Below are positions 10,279-21,605 of a DNA stretch of 36,080 nucleotides, piece after piece; the stretch's first letter is position 1; each line of letters opens with the position of its first letter. Made by a program: the position numbers and the translations under genes. The notes beneath the pieces were generated by a model. The model had not been told where the DNA came from, did not search any database, and saw only the letters and a program-made list of their open reading frames with translations. Source of the stretch: Saccoglossus kowalevskii (taxonomy: Eukaryota; Hemichordata; Enteropneusta; Harrimaniidae); the NCBI RefSeq assembly GCF_000003605.2, contig NW_003142307.1, positions 182,717-218,796 of the forward strand, in the 5' to 3' direction.

Positions 10279-11714
10279 CACTGAAAGCATTGCGTATACG
10301 CTAAATAGCGACGTCATACCGTAAACTACTTTATTTTTTGCACGATCCTACTCCCGCAGTTGTCGGGGAAAGAGAGAAATAAATATTAAAACGAGCTCTT
10401 CACGCTTGGACGCTCGTCCGTGCTCATGGTCGCCATCTGTCTGTGACGTTTGAATTTTAACCAATCATGCTAAATTGCTTTGTTTATAAATGTCATTCTC
10501 ACCTGGCACGAATTTAAAATAATAAAATGTGCTGATCGGATGATAAACCGCTTTTGTGAGTAATACAAAAACAATAATCAAATGGAAGTAGGCAAGGAGT
10601 TACTGAGTACACAATAAGTACAACAACGTGACAAAAACAACGCAATTTACGTCATGAAGATCTATTTCGATTTTCCCAACAACGGATTTATGCAGTATTC
10701 AATTCTCAATCGCTGGTGACACAAATTATCAAAGACATAAAAAAATTCTAAATGAAGTCGTTTTAGAAGAAAACTACTGTAAATCAAAAAATCCCGATAA
10801 AAAGTAGCCGAACCCTTAGTACTAGACCTTGGACATACTCTGATGCATGCCGGTTACAAAGACGATTCTGATCGAGGTAACCAAGATGGTAGCCCAGAAT
10901 GCATGACGTTTAAGAACAACATCTTGTTGACGAATTTGGTGTTATTTCTGTTATATTTATTTTCTATTTTTCGTTAATCGAGGATTTCACTTGTGCGTAT
11001 TTTGACACTGGAAAGTTAAGTGCAAATAAACGCAATAGCAGCGGTGATTGCATATTGCATCGCAGTGCTCTCAGCTGGCAAGATGGTAATCGTAGCGTTA
11101 AAGTTTAGATTACTGAAAAACCGTTAACTTCGGTTTCGAAATATTGTTACAAAAGAAAAACGTTGTGGGACCATGTTTTGTATTATCATCCACAATGAAC
11201 AATGTAACCGACGGACCAAGAAGAAATTGTGACATTGTTTTGCGGGAATATAAAACATATTTTATTTTATAGTTTTATTTCTAATACGCGACTCTCTCTC
11301 TCTTTCTCTCTCTCTCTTTCTTTCCGCGGTCCCCATCTTGCCATCTAATTATCTACCTTGGCGCCATATGTATCTCCTCCTACATACCTTGGAGTAAAAC
11401 TATTTGATATATTTCATTTTCCTCAGCTTGATTGTGTGCATAAAGTTACTATTTCATTCTTTGATATCATTTTTTGTTGTCAAACAAAAAAATACCTAAA
11501 AGTGGGAGTAACGTTTTTTTGCCAGTAACAGCTTTTTAAATTGTTGGTGACTTTAATGTCTGGACTGACTTTGTAAAAACTTGAAAGGCTGATCACAACT
11601 GCACTCTAGTTAAATGGACAACTTGAAAAAAATACAAATTCACAAAAGGATTGTTTGTGTTCTCTGTCGAATCGCCAACAAACCTACCGGCTAGTATATT
11701 AGTAAGTTAAAGGC
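10279..11714. other. Intergenic DNA with a CT microsatellite
   Basis: No convincing gene. A (CT)n/(TCTT)n microsatellite lies near 11290-11325. Other short open frames show no domain-like content. Confidence 0.5.
11290..11325. repeat. CT-rich microsatellite
   Basis: Repeated CTCTCT tracts interrupted by TTT. Confidence 0.9.
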
Positions 11715-11747
11715 CCAATTCACTTGCCCCGGGCAAGTGTGAATTGG
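11715..11747. repeat. Near-perfect hairpin with 15-17 bp arms
   Basis: CCAATTCACTTGCCC is matched by GGGCAAGTGTGAATTGG, with a two-base bulge and almost no loop. TTAA lies a few bases to its left. It may be an insertion footprint or the terminus of an element. Confidence 0.7.
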
Positions 11748-11752
11748 AGGTG

Positions 11753-13762
11753 TGGCTATGGTAATGAGTGGTGTTAATCACTTGCATAGATTATGACGTA
11801 TTCTGTTTCAGCGGTCCAACATCACGTGACTTTGATTGACAGTAGTAATTATTCAAGATTTGTCGCGCGTTCCTTTCCCCGGTTCATGTTTTTTTACTTT
11901 AACCGCCAAAATCTCAGCTCGTACATTATTTATTGTCATAAATACTGCACACAGTCACTGCTGTGATATTCATAGTCACATGCATCCACTTTGGCATGAC
12001 ATAATAGACTTGTAAGTTCGAGCATAGACCCTCTAAGGGTCTATGGTTCGAGAAAACGCGTTTTTACCGGAGCTTGGCTGGCGTAACAAGCAAGGAAATA
12101 TTTATAGTATACCGACCCCATCAAAACACTGGTATGAATGACGTGTTTCTGATTTATATATTCAAGAGCAGTTGTTCTGGTCCAACGATTTTACATAAAA
12201 TGTCTATGTCTATGTCTATACGTCAACTTTCAATTTCAATAGTCTAGAAAGTATGACAAAGTATGACAAAGCAGTAATTCCCGGTTTAACGCGCAAATAT
12301 GCAAATTAGCCTTTTTCTCGTCTTCTATTTTTGGTGAATTCTTGGGTTTTAAATTAAAATAGCTGATAGACGCTTTGGCCATTTGCCTCGAAATTTTCAC
12401 ATATTATTGACAAGGTGTTCCCCCTTCAAAATGCGTCCGGACAGTTTATTACGGCGAGTGGAACAAAAATAACAAGTCCGCAATTAACATGGATATATAA
12501 ATTATGCGAAAATAGAAAAGAGTGAACTTTGAGGTCATGCTGTGCGACTTTGAAAGTCGTTAGAGAGATGAGTGGACGCATTTGAATTAGTAGTATACCA
12601 AGGTATCCAGTGATGTAATTTTACCCACAAACGGACTTGAAGTTTTTAAGCTATTTTTTTTAAAACCACTTTTGTCCAAAAAAGCATATTTTTGACCCAA
12701 AATCAAAAACGCATTCTGGATATTTAAAATAAAGACAAGTTTTACAAAGTTTGTATAATAAGCTTTCAGAAAATATATAACATGTTGGATATATAATACC
12801 ATCTTCATTGTCTAATTACTCAATTAAAAAGCAAGCCAAATAAACTGCATCTCTACCTTAAGTTACTCCCGGGAGTATTGAGCAGCAAGATTATAAACTC
12901 ATTCCGACAAGCTCGGTTTATATAAAATTATTGATTTCCTGGACTGGGTGACTGGGTGCTGACGTTACCACGTGTAAAACCAGTGTAATTCTCATTGGCA
13001 GTCCTTTGGTGATGATATCCCATGAGTCTCAGAAAGTGACACTCTGCTGTCACAAACACTCTTATGTATCACAGAGTTTTAATTTTCAAGCGCGTTCCAA
13101 ATAAACTTGAACATCAATATATTGAAACTATCGATACTAGCAGTATCCATCCATTCCATTGCTCCACGCCTTGGTGGGTAAAGTCAGTGTGGCATGGCAC
13201 TGATGGATATGGTCGGTATATGATACAGGGATGGCACTAGTGGGTAAGTCAGCATGAGATAACTAATTACTGTCAATTTACTATCATGAGTTTAAGGAAT
13301 ATGTTTTGTAAGCAACCAACTATATTCCTCGTATCGGATATACATAATAATGTATATCTTCTTTATGGAGGCGCCCAACGGAGGCGGAATTACATTGGTA
13401 GAACAAAGATATGTAACAGAAAAAACATCCATGTACGCCATCAACGTTCATAGTGTCCTCACGTTTATAGATGCGGTGCTCGTGATGTATTCACGATATA
13501 GGAATGTTTTCAATTATCCTAAAATGTTACAATCAGCGAGAAACAAGATCAGAGAAACCCATTGATTCTGTTCAATTCTTTAAATGACAACTAGCTTATC
13601 GCATGCCAAGGGTTTTGGATTAAATTCCGGATTAAATTCTGCCTAAGGCTTAAAGAGTAATATATTTGAATATAGCCGCCAATCAGTAGGCCTTTTTACT
13701 AATGCATAATCGTACCTTGAGGGCGCAATTTGCTCAACAGTATGTTCAGTGCACGGCGTACT
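11753..13762. other. Intergenic DNA with short duplications, no gene seen
   Basis: Contains short tandem duplications (TCTATG near 12200, AGTATGACAA near 12250) and a partly repeated block around 13170-13250. A minus-strand open frame at 12587-12808 is low-complexity and unsupported. Confidence 0.5.
12016..12052. mobile_element. Hairpin micro-insertion H1 with 7-bp direct repeats
   Basis: A perfect hairpin (arms CATAGACCCT and AGGGTCTATG, loop CTA; 12023-12045) is bordered at once on both sides by GTTCGAG (12016-12022 and 12046-12052). The direct repeats look like a target-site duplication. The arm resembles those of the hairpins at 29385 and 30310. Confidence 0.6.
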
Positions 13763-13785
13763 GCGCATCACTTCGTGTGATGCGC
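13763..13785. promoter_or_regulatory. Perfect 9-bp hairpin upstream of the C2B gene
   Basis: GCGCATCAC and GTGATGCGC flank a five-base loop, about 230 bases before the ATG at 14018. It could be a dyad binding site in the promoter or leader, but nothing shows that it acts. Confidence 0.3.
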
Positions 13786-14017
13786 TTGAGAAGACCGTCA
13801 GTGCGCTGCCATATTTATGTTATCCTCGACTCAACACCGGGATTGTAACAGAATTCGAACCGTTTGAACGTTTTCTGCTTTGGAAGAAAGGCCGTTACTT
13901 GTGTTAATGAGGAAAATAGTGTGTTCGGGAACCGTTAGATGAAAGCGAAACGTCGGTACCATCAAAACTCCGTACTGCTGACCGGGAGAACCAGCATACT
14001 ATAGCGCACAGGGAAAC

Positions 14018-14204
14018 ATGGGTAATATGGTCTCTGAAGAGAACCCATTTGGACCCGGTCAGATTGTCGAGGGGCGGCAACGAGAGGCGGAAAATAAACT
14101 TGGTGAAATTCAGCTGAGTTTTAGCCGACGGAAAGGTCAATTAATAATCGAAGTGGTCCGAGCGCGAGGGCTAACACCAAAACCAGGACGGATAACCCCA
14201 GCTG
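14018..14204 (+). CDS. RIMS-like: RIM-type C2B protein, exon 1 of 3
   Basis: The spliced gene (14018-14204, 25943-26082, 28141-28281) encodes 155 residues, almost all one C2 domain of the RIM (regulating synaptic membrane exocytosis) C2B class. RIMs organise the presynaptic active zone; their C2B domain binds lipid and protein partners without calcium. Exon 1 has a strong start context (AACATGG) and an in-frame stop upstream at 13979, so this ATG is the likely start. It opens MGNMVSEE, fitting the N-myristoylation pattern G2...S6. Residues 11-21 (FGPGQIVEGRQ) recall the conserved linker before RIM C2B (GPxQ[IL]VxGRQ). Residues 40-57 (GQLIIEVVRARGLTPKPG) match the first strands of RIM C2B and lack the calcium-binding aspartates. 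The donor is G|GTAAGA, phase 1. Vertebrate RIMS3/4 are similar single-C2 proteins but have longer N- and C-termini. Confidence 0.85.
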
Positions 14205-14229
14205 GTAAGATAACATCTCACGCAAGTGT

Positions 14230-14254
14230 ATTTTTTTTTTTTTTTTTTTTTTTT
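14230..14254. repeat. Poly-T tract
   Basis: About 24 consecutive T, shortly after the exon 1 donor. Confidence 0.95.
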
Positions 14255-16682
14255 GTATTTCATTGCGTTTTTCGTATTATATTTGTTGGTTTTATCAGCT
14301 GGTAAATCAAGCGGCGTGCGATGGAGATATAAAATAGAGAACAGTATCCACGGCGATGCGACAAAAACGCTCAATTGCCTTAATATGTTATCTCTAATTA
14401 AAGAGAGAGGCATTACGAGTGTAATCATATTTCTGGTTGCCCCCGTAGATACATTTAATTGAATATTAAATCAGTTGGCCTTGTATTCGGAATTATTCCT
14501 CGTGTATTATTGGACGCACTATAGGAACATGCCGATCGACGCTCTTATTAGTGTCACGTCACAGCCACACGTCGAATTAATTGCCCGTTTTATGTGATAT
14601 GTTTGTTATGTACATCATAGTGGACAATATTACCGGATTGGAGTACGCATTGCCTAGGTAATTACTGAATGTATTTAATCTGTTATTGTTAACGAACTGC
14701 GTTTCTGGATTCTTTATGGATGTAAAATGATTGCTTGTCGAACAACTGAATGGTCGTGAGATTTCAGTCCTCATTTTGATACACGAACTTGTAATATAAC
14801 GCGGTAAGATACGAAGGTGAATTGTGTTAAACGGTGTATAGCAATTCGCGAATCGGATTATAGTGTTCGTGTCCAAGGGCATTATGTTATTAGTTGCAGA
14901 TAATGGAATGGGTCTTTTATTCTACTGTTTTTTTTTTTAGATTTCCATTTTCAGACAGATTTTTTTCGGTTTTCTAGGTAAATTGTAAAACGCATGTGTA
15001 CGGACTATTTTGGGACCATGCATGTTACGCATCACCCCCCCCCCCCTTCTCCAAAATACAGCGTAGCCTGTACCCGTAGCCGCGATCAGTGTGAAGTTGT
15101 ATATCCATTATCAAACACCGGCTTGTCTCAAACTGTTGCGTTTTATATCCTTAAATGTGAGCCCAACTTTTTAATATATTTTATCAAGTTTGCTTTATTT
15201 CAAAAAATGATTTTATGATAAATTTAAAGACAATGAAGTGCCATTTATATACATTTAAATTTGCAAATGTCGATTGAAAAGAAGATATAGTCCAACTCAT
15301 CGACCAAATAGGAACACAGCAAGTTAGCATCATACATTCATTCATTGACCGTGTGTGTTATTCAGTTTCACTTAATTTAAATCAATTCAATTGCACTGTA
15401 ACTGGACGTGTGTTTCCATTCGATCACAGTGAGTTGAGTTCTGAGGGCATTTATAATTCGACTATTCAACGCCCGTCTTCTAAATATCTAATAGCTCGTT
15501 CAAATTTCAGATAAACAAACATCGAGTTTTACACGCGTCGCATGGGTCCATATCGAATACGGTGCGGCGACTATTACGCCCTGGCAAATCAATAACAGAT
15601 TCTTCAAGTAAAATGAACCGTACCGTTTTCTTTCAATCCGGATTAACAATGTCATATAGAATAATAAACATTTCAAATAAAAAAAATGAAAACAAAAAGT
15701 TTCAATGCGTATTTTTTTTTTCAAATTTATCAAAATTACTAATGCTATATTCTGCTATGTTACCGTGTTAGATATTTCATTCTCCCCGTTAATTGTTGCC
15801 GTTATTGTATTGTGGAAATCGGAGAATAAGCAAAACCGGTTATCATGGCAACGCCGGTGCGCATATTGTCAGATTTTCACTTTCCATTATTGCTATCGTA
15901 TTGCTATCACACAGTGTTTTGCTCGTGTCTCAGCTTGCATGTGTTCTAAATGACATACGTCGAACCCACACGGTGAATGTCATTCACTCACCTAAACTCA
16001 CCAATACGTCATGCCAAAATAACCTCCGTATGAGCTTCATCGTAACCAAGGTTACCGTGATGAGAACATCCAAATACATGGGTGGCCGTGATATATACTA
16101 GATCATTAACGAAATGTTTTGACCCTGTAACGTTCCAACTCGGCTATAATCTAAACATCAACTCTGTACAATAATAACAAAAATTCAAGAGGGATTGGGC
16201 ATGCTGGAACTAGACAATGTCACCCATCATTTCGTTGCCGAGAAATACGAAAACATAATTGCATATAAATAACACCATCTGTGCACGTTGTTATATTTTA
16301 TAAATACTACATAGTAGTTCGTACAATTGAATATGCGATCGTGTTCTAGCATTACCCGTTTGGCCTGACCTCGTCCACAACATCGCAGTCTAACAATACT
16401 AGTATACCTTAAACCTAGAGGTAGGATAGGCTTGCTTCAAAACTTCAAAACATAAAATTATTCTCTGAAGGTAAAAATAGGCCTAATTACCCCCTCTTTC
16501 TAATAAGCATTATTGAGATATTCTGACATACCCTATCGTAGGGAAAACAAAGGAGTCACAAATTATACCCCATGCATGCCCTCCGATTGACGACGTATTT
16601 TGCTTTAAATCTCGGGAAACTCATATTCTCGTTCACTTTCTAAGGGGAGCATCTCTCTATTTGCATAATTTTTCAGATAATT

Positions 16683-16950
16683 GCCTCCTCAGCAGTTCCC
16701 GTTTCAGAAAATTCAAGAACGCGACGCGTTTGGCCACTGGCGAGATGAAGTCTCCTCAATATTTCCCGTTTCAGAAAATTCACGAACGCGACGCGTTTGG
16801 CCACTGGCGAGATGAAGTCTCCTCAATATTTCCCGTTTCAGAAAATTCACGAACGCAACGCGTTTGGACACTGGCGAGATGAAGTCTCTTCAACGTTTCC
16901 CGCTTCAGAAAATTCACGACCGCGACGCTTTTGGCCACTGGCGAGAAGGA
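16683..16950. repeat. 67-bp minisatellite, four copies
   Basis: Anchor GTTTCAG/GCTTCAG recurs at 16701, 16768, 16835 and 16902, exactly 67 bases apart. Each unit holds TTCCCGTTTCAGAAAATTCA, then CGACGCGTTTGGCCACTGGC and GAGATGAAGTCTC. Units 2 and 3 are almost identical; the first and fourth are more diverged. Because 67 is not a multiple of three, the open frame through it shifts from unit to unit and is not a protein repeat. Confidence 0.95.
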
Positions 16951-17394
16951 AATGTAAATAGTCTGAATTATAATCTGTGCCCTTATGTCAAATGTTTATG
17001 TGATTTATCCGACACGGCGCTGTTATGTCGCGGTGTTGGAGATGAAGAATAACAATGCATTGCACGTTTACCAGATTAGTAACAGGTGGCAGAATGAAAA
17101 GGTTTTATAATTTGAAAACGGATTATTTAAAAAAATGTGACTGTATGTTTACACCCAGTCAGTTGAATACGTGTTGTTGGCGGGCTCAGTAATGGGCATG
17201 TTTACTTTAACATTTATGAAAATTATTGTTTATTCACCGTTAGTTAATTATATATTTATTACTAATTCGTGGCCTGTTTGGCGTTATTCAATACACGGCG
17301 ACTAACTTCCGCTTTCGTTTCACTGTCAAAATTACATTAGAACAATCAGATATAGTTTTCAAGATTTGCTCATATTAATTACTATTAAAGCGCG

Positions 17395-17517
17395 GTGGTC
17401 GTCGCGCAGCGCGTGTTCGAATTTCATTTAAATAAACAATGTATTTTACACGCGTAGTATATGTCGCTATGAGTCCCATATCGAACAAGACGCGGAACGA
17501 CGACTGCCATCCTTTAA
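17395..17517. mobile_element. TTAA-flanked MITE, family B, copy 2
   Basis: TTAA at 17395-17398 and 17514-17517 flank inverted termini (AGCGCGGTGGTCGTCGCGC on the left, GCGGAACGACGACTGCCATC on the right). It is the inverse of the copy at 10094-10278. Related fragments lie near 15520-15590 and 19715-19765. Confidence 0.75.
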
Positions 17518-18172
17518 GCAATGAAGAAAATACCATCTCATCCAGTTACCTTTATTTACAGATATTCGTGAAAAACAACAAATATTTTCATTCGCATCGT
17601 GTTTTCGTTCACAATACGCTCGAGATATAAAGACTGTACCTCATACTATTTATTGAGGATCTGCGATTCGAGAGTCTTCGTTTTGTGGCGACATAAATAT
17701 GACTATTATTTTGCATAAAGATATATAAAGGTGCGTTTATATGCCCGGCAGTTCATCGAGGTCGTTAACCCATCGTGATGGATGTGACACACCGGGTGGC
17801 AATGAATGTAATTCCTATAGCAGTTCACACTCATAACAATAATGGAACACCGCTATCAAACGTGCGACAGAGTATTTACTGCCGCGCGAGAGACGAATCG
17901 CTCCCTGTGGAGCATTTTATCGTTTTTAATGTGTGTAACATACTTCTTTTAGGGTTAGCTACTGGACTAAAAATAGGAAGTCAGGAGCGATCGAAATCAA
18001 AGAACTGTGAGAAAGGCAAAACGAGACCTGAATACAATGAATAATGTTGTGGAAAATGACACATTAACCAGTAAACGTATAAAAAAAAATCCCAATTGGC
18101 TGACCGTCAAATTTAGTTTCGTCACCACCTCTGCAAAGAATGGTCCAACCCTAATATCGGTTGGAAATTGAA

Positions 18173-18328
18173 TTTGCGGGGTGGGTCGTCACCTGCGCAC
18201 GCGTGAGTCTAAAGCGACGATAACAACACGCGCTAAAAACGCAAAGACTCTTGGCTAGACGCTTGTTTGTAAACAATGACACTCTATGGCCATCTGACGC
18301 ATGCGCAGGTGATGACTCCCCGATTTAA
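18173..18328. mobile_element. TTAA MITE, family A, copy 1
   Basis: Left end GGGTCGTCACCTGCGCACGC and right end GCATGCGCAGGTGATGACTC are inverted termini; TTAA at 18325-18328 survives on the right only. The interior includes the family motif CTAGACGCTTGTTTGTAAAC. Confidence 0.75.
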
Positions 18329-18600
18329 ATGTGACTACGATGGAATTTATACATTTTATGAGACATTCAAATGAGTCTCGTTTATAAGCTACAGTTACCT
18401 TAAACGCAAATGGCAGCGGAGATTTCGTTGAGAACGAGAGTACCGCATGACTTGTATCTGCTCCTCGCAAATAATGTTCTATTCTTTCTTCTCGTCACGT
18501 CTACTGTTCGAGATACCATGGTTACCAAGGGGCCAGAGGAACAGTGTTTGTGCCTAAGGTGCATTTGACAGTAGCTACTTTTTCCCTTTTCATTTAATTT

Positions 18601-18690
18601 TAAAGCGCGAGGGAGTCGTCTGCACACGTGACAGGCGATCATAGCATGTCGTTGTTCACAAATAAGCTTCTACTCATGAAAGGAAAGTGA
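18601..18690. mobile_element. Truncated TTAA MITE, family A
   Basis: Starts TTAAAGCGCGAGGGAGTCGT and continues with diverged family A interior up to CTTCTACTCATGAAAGG; the far end is missing. Confidence 0.5.
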
Positions 18691-19112
18691 CTTTCTATTG
18701 AAAATGTATAACAACAACTAACCATACAAATGCAACGCGATAGTCAAAATCACCAAACAACGCGAATCGGCTGCAAAAGGTCAAGCACTGTAATGAAATA
18801 TGAAACCAACATTGAACGTTACTATTTAATTAACTGATTCATTTTGATGAGCAAATATTCTCGTAAACTTGAACTCTACCGTGCACCAATCATACATACA
18901 CCGTGAATTAAAATGGATTATAATTATAGTGATAGAATATATGAAATACTTGAAAAAAAATATTATATGTCAAGATCGTTCGTCATATGTTCCGATCAAT
19001 GTTTTCCCCGCTATACTTGAAAATGATAACTGATAATTTTCAAGTAATATATATATATTAATTATGGAATTGGTAATCATAACTAATATATTGAATGTTG
19101 TTGGAGTGTCTA

Positions 19113-19640
19113 TAAAGAGGGGAGGCAAGGGGGTAGCTGGTACGGTTTTACGGGAAATAAAAAGTTTTTTTTTTTACAATTTACAAGGAAAAAAGACGTT
19201 TTTACAGTTTACAGTGTTAAAAAATGGAACATTGAATGGTCCGAAGAGCTCTCAGACTCAAATTCTCCGCCATTACTGCGCCGTGTGTAGAGACGCATGC
19301 GCATATTACCTTCGTAATGCTCTTCATTCGGTTAGAGGGCCTTTTACGTCTTGACATTCAATTTTGTAGTGAATTATGTCATCTAGTCGTTTTACAGTTT
19401 CTAAAATGTAATTTCCCTGGATTATTTTTTACGATTTTTTTATTTGGATGTAAATTCTTGTACGTACCGAGAAAAATGACACATTTTTACAGTGTACGAA
19501 AAAATTATTTGATTGATTACGTTGTACGTCTAGCCTGTGATTACAGAATTACGGAATTTATTTTTTCTATTTACGTTGTACGAACAAAACAATATTGCAA
19601 TTACGTTGAACGAAAATAACCCTTGTCCCCCCCCCTCTAT
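19113..19640. mobile_element. TIR element, family D, copy 2, with nested insertion
   Basis: The left end TATAAAGAGGGGAGGCAAGG and the C-rich right end CCCCCTCTATA are inverted termini with TA repeated outside. The body matches 743-1117. About 140 bases (roughly 19217-19359, containing CTCCGCCATTACTGCGCCGT) are absent from copy 1 and look like an internal insertion. Non-coding. Confidence 0.75.
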
Positions 19641-20134
19641 AAAAGTCGCTTTAACATAAACTAGAACCATTCAGTAATTCTCAGTGTCACATTCGTCAAA
19701 ATGTACTGCGTGAATGAAAATGTCGCTTGGGTTCCACATTGAACACGACGCGTTGTGACGATAAAGGTGCTTTCAGATTAACACCGCGACGGTTATATGA
19801 AATATCCGCGATCATAATCACGATAACACTTCCTGATTAAGCATTCCTATAAATATGACATACGTCGATAATACTGGTATGTGATCACAGGAGAAGACGG
19901 AAACGCTCGTGTCGCTGCTGGTTCACATGCATGCACAAGTTGTTTTACACTGGAAAGGAAAATTTCAATTTTATGAATGTTGAGACAAAATATACGTTAT
20001 ACAAATTCGTGAATATGTAATATCAATTATATTCAGTTCTGTTCATACACTGGTGTTTCACAGTTGCATGCATAAGGTATGGCGACCGCAATCGGGATAT
20101 TTGTCGCAATCGATACGTTTGTCTTAGATTCCGT

Positions 20135-20189
20135 ATTGACACGCTATGACCATCTAACGCACGCGCAGGTGACGACTCCCCTGCTTTAA
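20135..20189. mobile_element. Solo end of a TTAA MITE, family A
   Basis: CGCACGCGCAGGTGACGACT followed by CCCCTGCTTTAA matches the family A right end; no left partner is found nearby. Confidence 0.6.
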
Positions 20190-20229
20190 GCATTTTCAAT
20201 ATTCTAAATGGCGAACATTTGTTAAAGGG

Positions 20230-20279
20230 NNNNNNNNNNNNNNNNNNNNNNNNNNNNNNNNNNNNNNNNNNNNNNNNNN
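20230..20279. other. Assembly gap (50 N)
   Basis: Exactly 50 N. The flanks read GTTAAAGGG on the left and GCCCTTTTA on the right, inverted relative to each other. Confidence 0.99.
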
Positions 20280-20739
20280 GCCCTTTTATTTATGACATGA
20301 TTACACACATCTATTACGTCATGTTGACGTCACAGTGACGCTTCGTGGCTTGAGGGCGCTACTTATTTATATTGCGAGTTTGAATGGATATTCATTCAAG
20401 CATTCTAGCGTATATTTAATAATCTTGTTGTCAACACTACCTTGCATGTTGCATGGTGACATTAGGGCAACGCAATCCGTGCGTCGCATTTACTATTCTA
20501 ATCGTATCAAACGTGGTAATATCGCACTGTGATTTAAAAGGCTTATGTCATTATATCTACGATCCCGCGGGGCGTTCATTTCGGCTGATGGAAATGTAAA
20601 TCAAAAATAAGTCAGGTCACATAACACCAGCAGTTTTCAATTGCTAAACACCACACAGTGCTTCAATGAGACGAATAGTGATGGAGTAGTTGGCATTATT
20701 TTAATGCGCCCTGATTTCCGCGAAGAACTGAAACCATGC

Positions 20740-21130
20740 GACTCGCATTCCCTGAAAATCTCCCAGAAATTACAACGAAGTGGCCGGATCACAGTATGAG
20801 CTTTCAGGCTCATTCACGTCAAAAATATATACATGATTGTCATGAGTTTATAACAGACTCCAACTAGCGTCACTGGTTTTCACAAAACATGCGACGATTG
20901 TTGTGTTATTTCTGCAGCCCGAAGTAAACAAAAAAAATCCCCATGCGAATATTATTGCGAGGAAATCTCCCGGGTGTATTAAGTATGGGGAAAATCAAAT
21001 TACGACTTCTCTATCCATTCGCGTCACAAAATAATTACATGATTATGCTGTGGCCATACGGAATACAAAATGACGTCACTAGTTTTTACGAAATAAGGTG
21101 GATGAAATTGTTGCGTTTTTTCTGCAACTC
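20740..21130. repeat. Two diverged ~190-bp units upstream of the 159-bp array
   Basis: 20740-20925 and 20943-21130 share an ordered set of blocks: AAATCTCCC, CATTC.CGTCA, ACATGATT, GCGTCACT/ACGTCACT...GTTTT.AC, and GTTGTG/TTGCG...TTTCTGCA. They appear to be older members of the array that follows. Confidence 0.55.
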
Positions 21131-21480
21131 TAGGAAATCAAACACGCTTCACATCACATCGTTAAAGCGGGAGGGTCGTCACCTGAGCAAAAAAAAAAAT
21201 AAAAAAAAAATGATTATCTTTAGAGTTATGGTGACGTCACTAGTTTTTACGAAATAAGGTGGATGCAATTGTTGCGTTTTTTCTGCAACTCTAGGAAATC
21301 GAACACGCTTCACATCACATCGTTAAAGCGGGAGGGTCGTCACCTGAGCAAAAAAAAATTAAAAAAAATGATTATCTTTAGAGTTATGATGACGTCACTA
21401 GTTTTTACGAAATAAGGTGGATGCAATTGTTGCGTTTTTTCTGCAACTCTAGGAAATCAAACACGCTTCACATCACATCG
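21071..21480. repeat. Tandem ~159-bp array containing a MITE left end
   Basis: TGACGTCACTAGTTTTTACG occurs at 21071, 21232 and 21390 (spacing 161 and 158). Each unit runs through CTGCAACTCTAGGAAATC to TTAAAGCGGGAGGGTCGTCA, then CCTGAGCA. In the first two units this is followed by an A-rich tract; in the third it enters the MITE at 21481. Confidence 0.9.
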
Positions 21481-21605
21481 TTAAAGCGGGAGGGTCGTCA
21501 CCTGAGCACGCGCGGGAATCGAGTCTCAAGCGATGATAACAACACACGCTAAAAACACGCTATGGCCATCTAACGCATGCGCAGGTGACGACTCCCCCGC
21601 CTTAA
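21481..21605. mobile_element. TTAA MITE, family A, copy 2 (125 bp)
   Basis: TTAA at 21481-21484 and 21602-21605. Inverted ends are AGCGGGAGGGTCGTCACCTG and CGCAGGTGACGACTCCCCCG. It is shorter than other copies, lacking the interior CTAGACGCTTGTTT block. Confidence 0.85.

Noticed and set aside
14018-14305. Unspliced 95-codon reading of C2B exon 1
   Set aside because: The frame runs past a strong GTAAGA donor into a poly-T tract; the domain continues in exons 2 and 3 instead.
16661-16882. Apparent protein repeat over the 67-bp minisatellite
   Set aside because: The period is not a multiple of three, so successive units are read in different frames.
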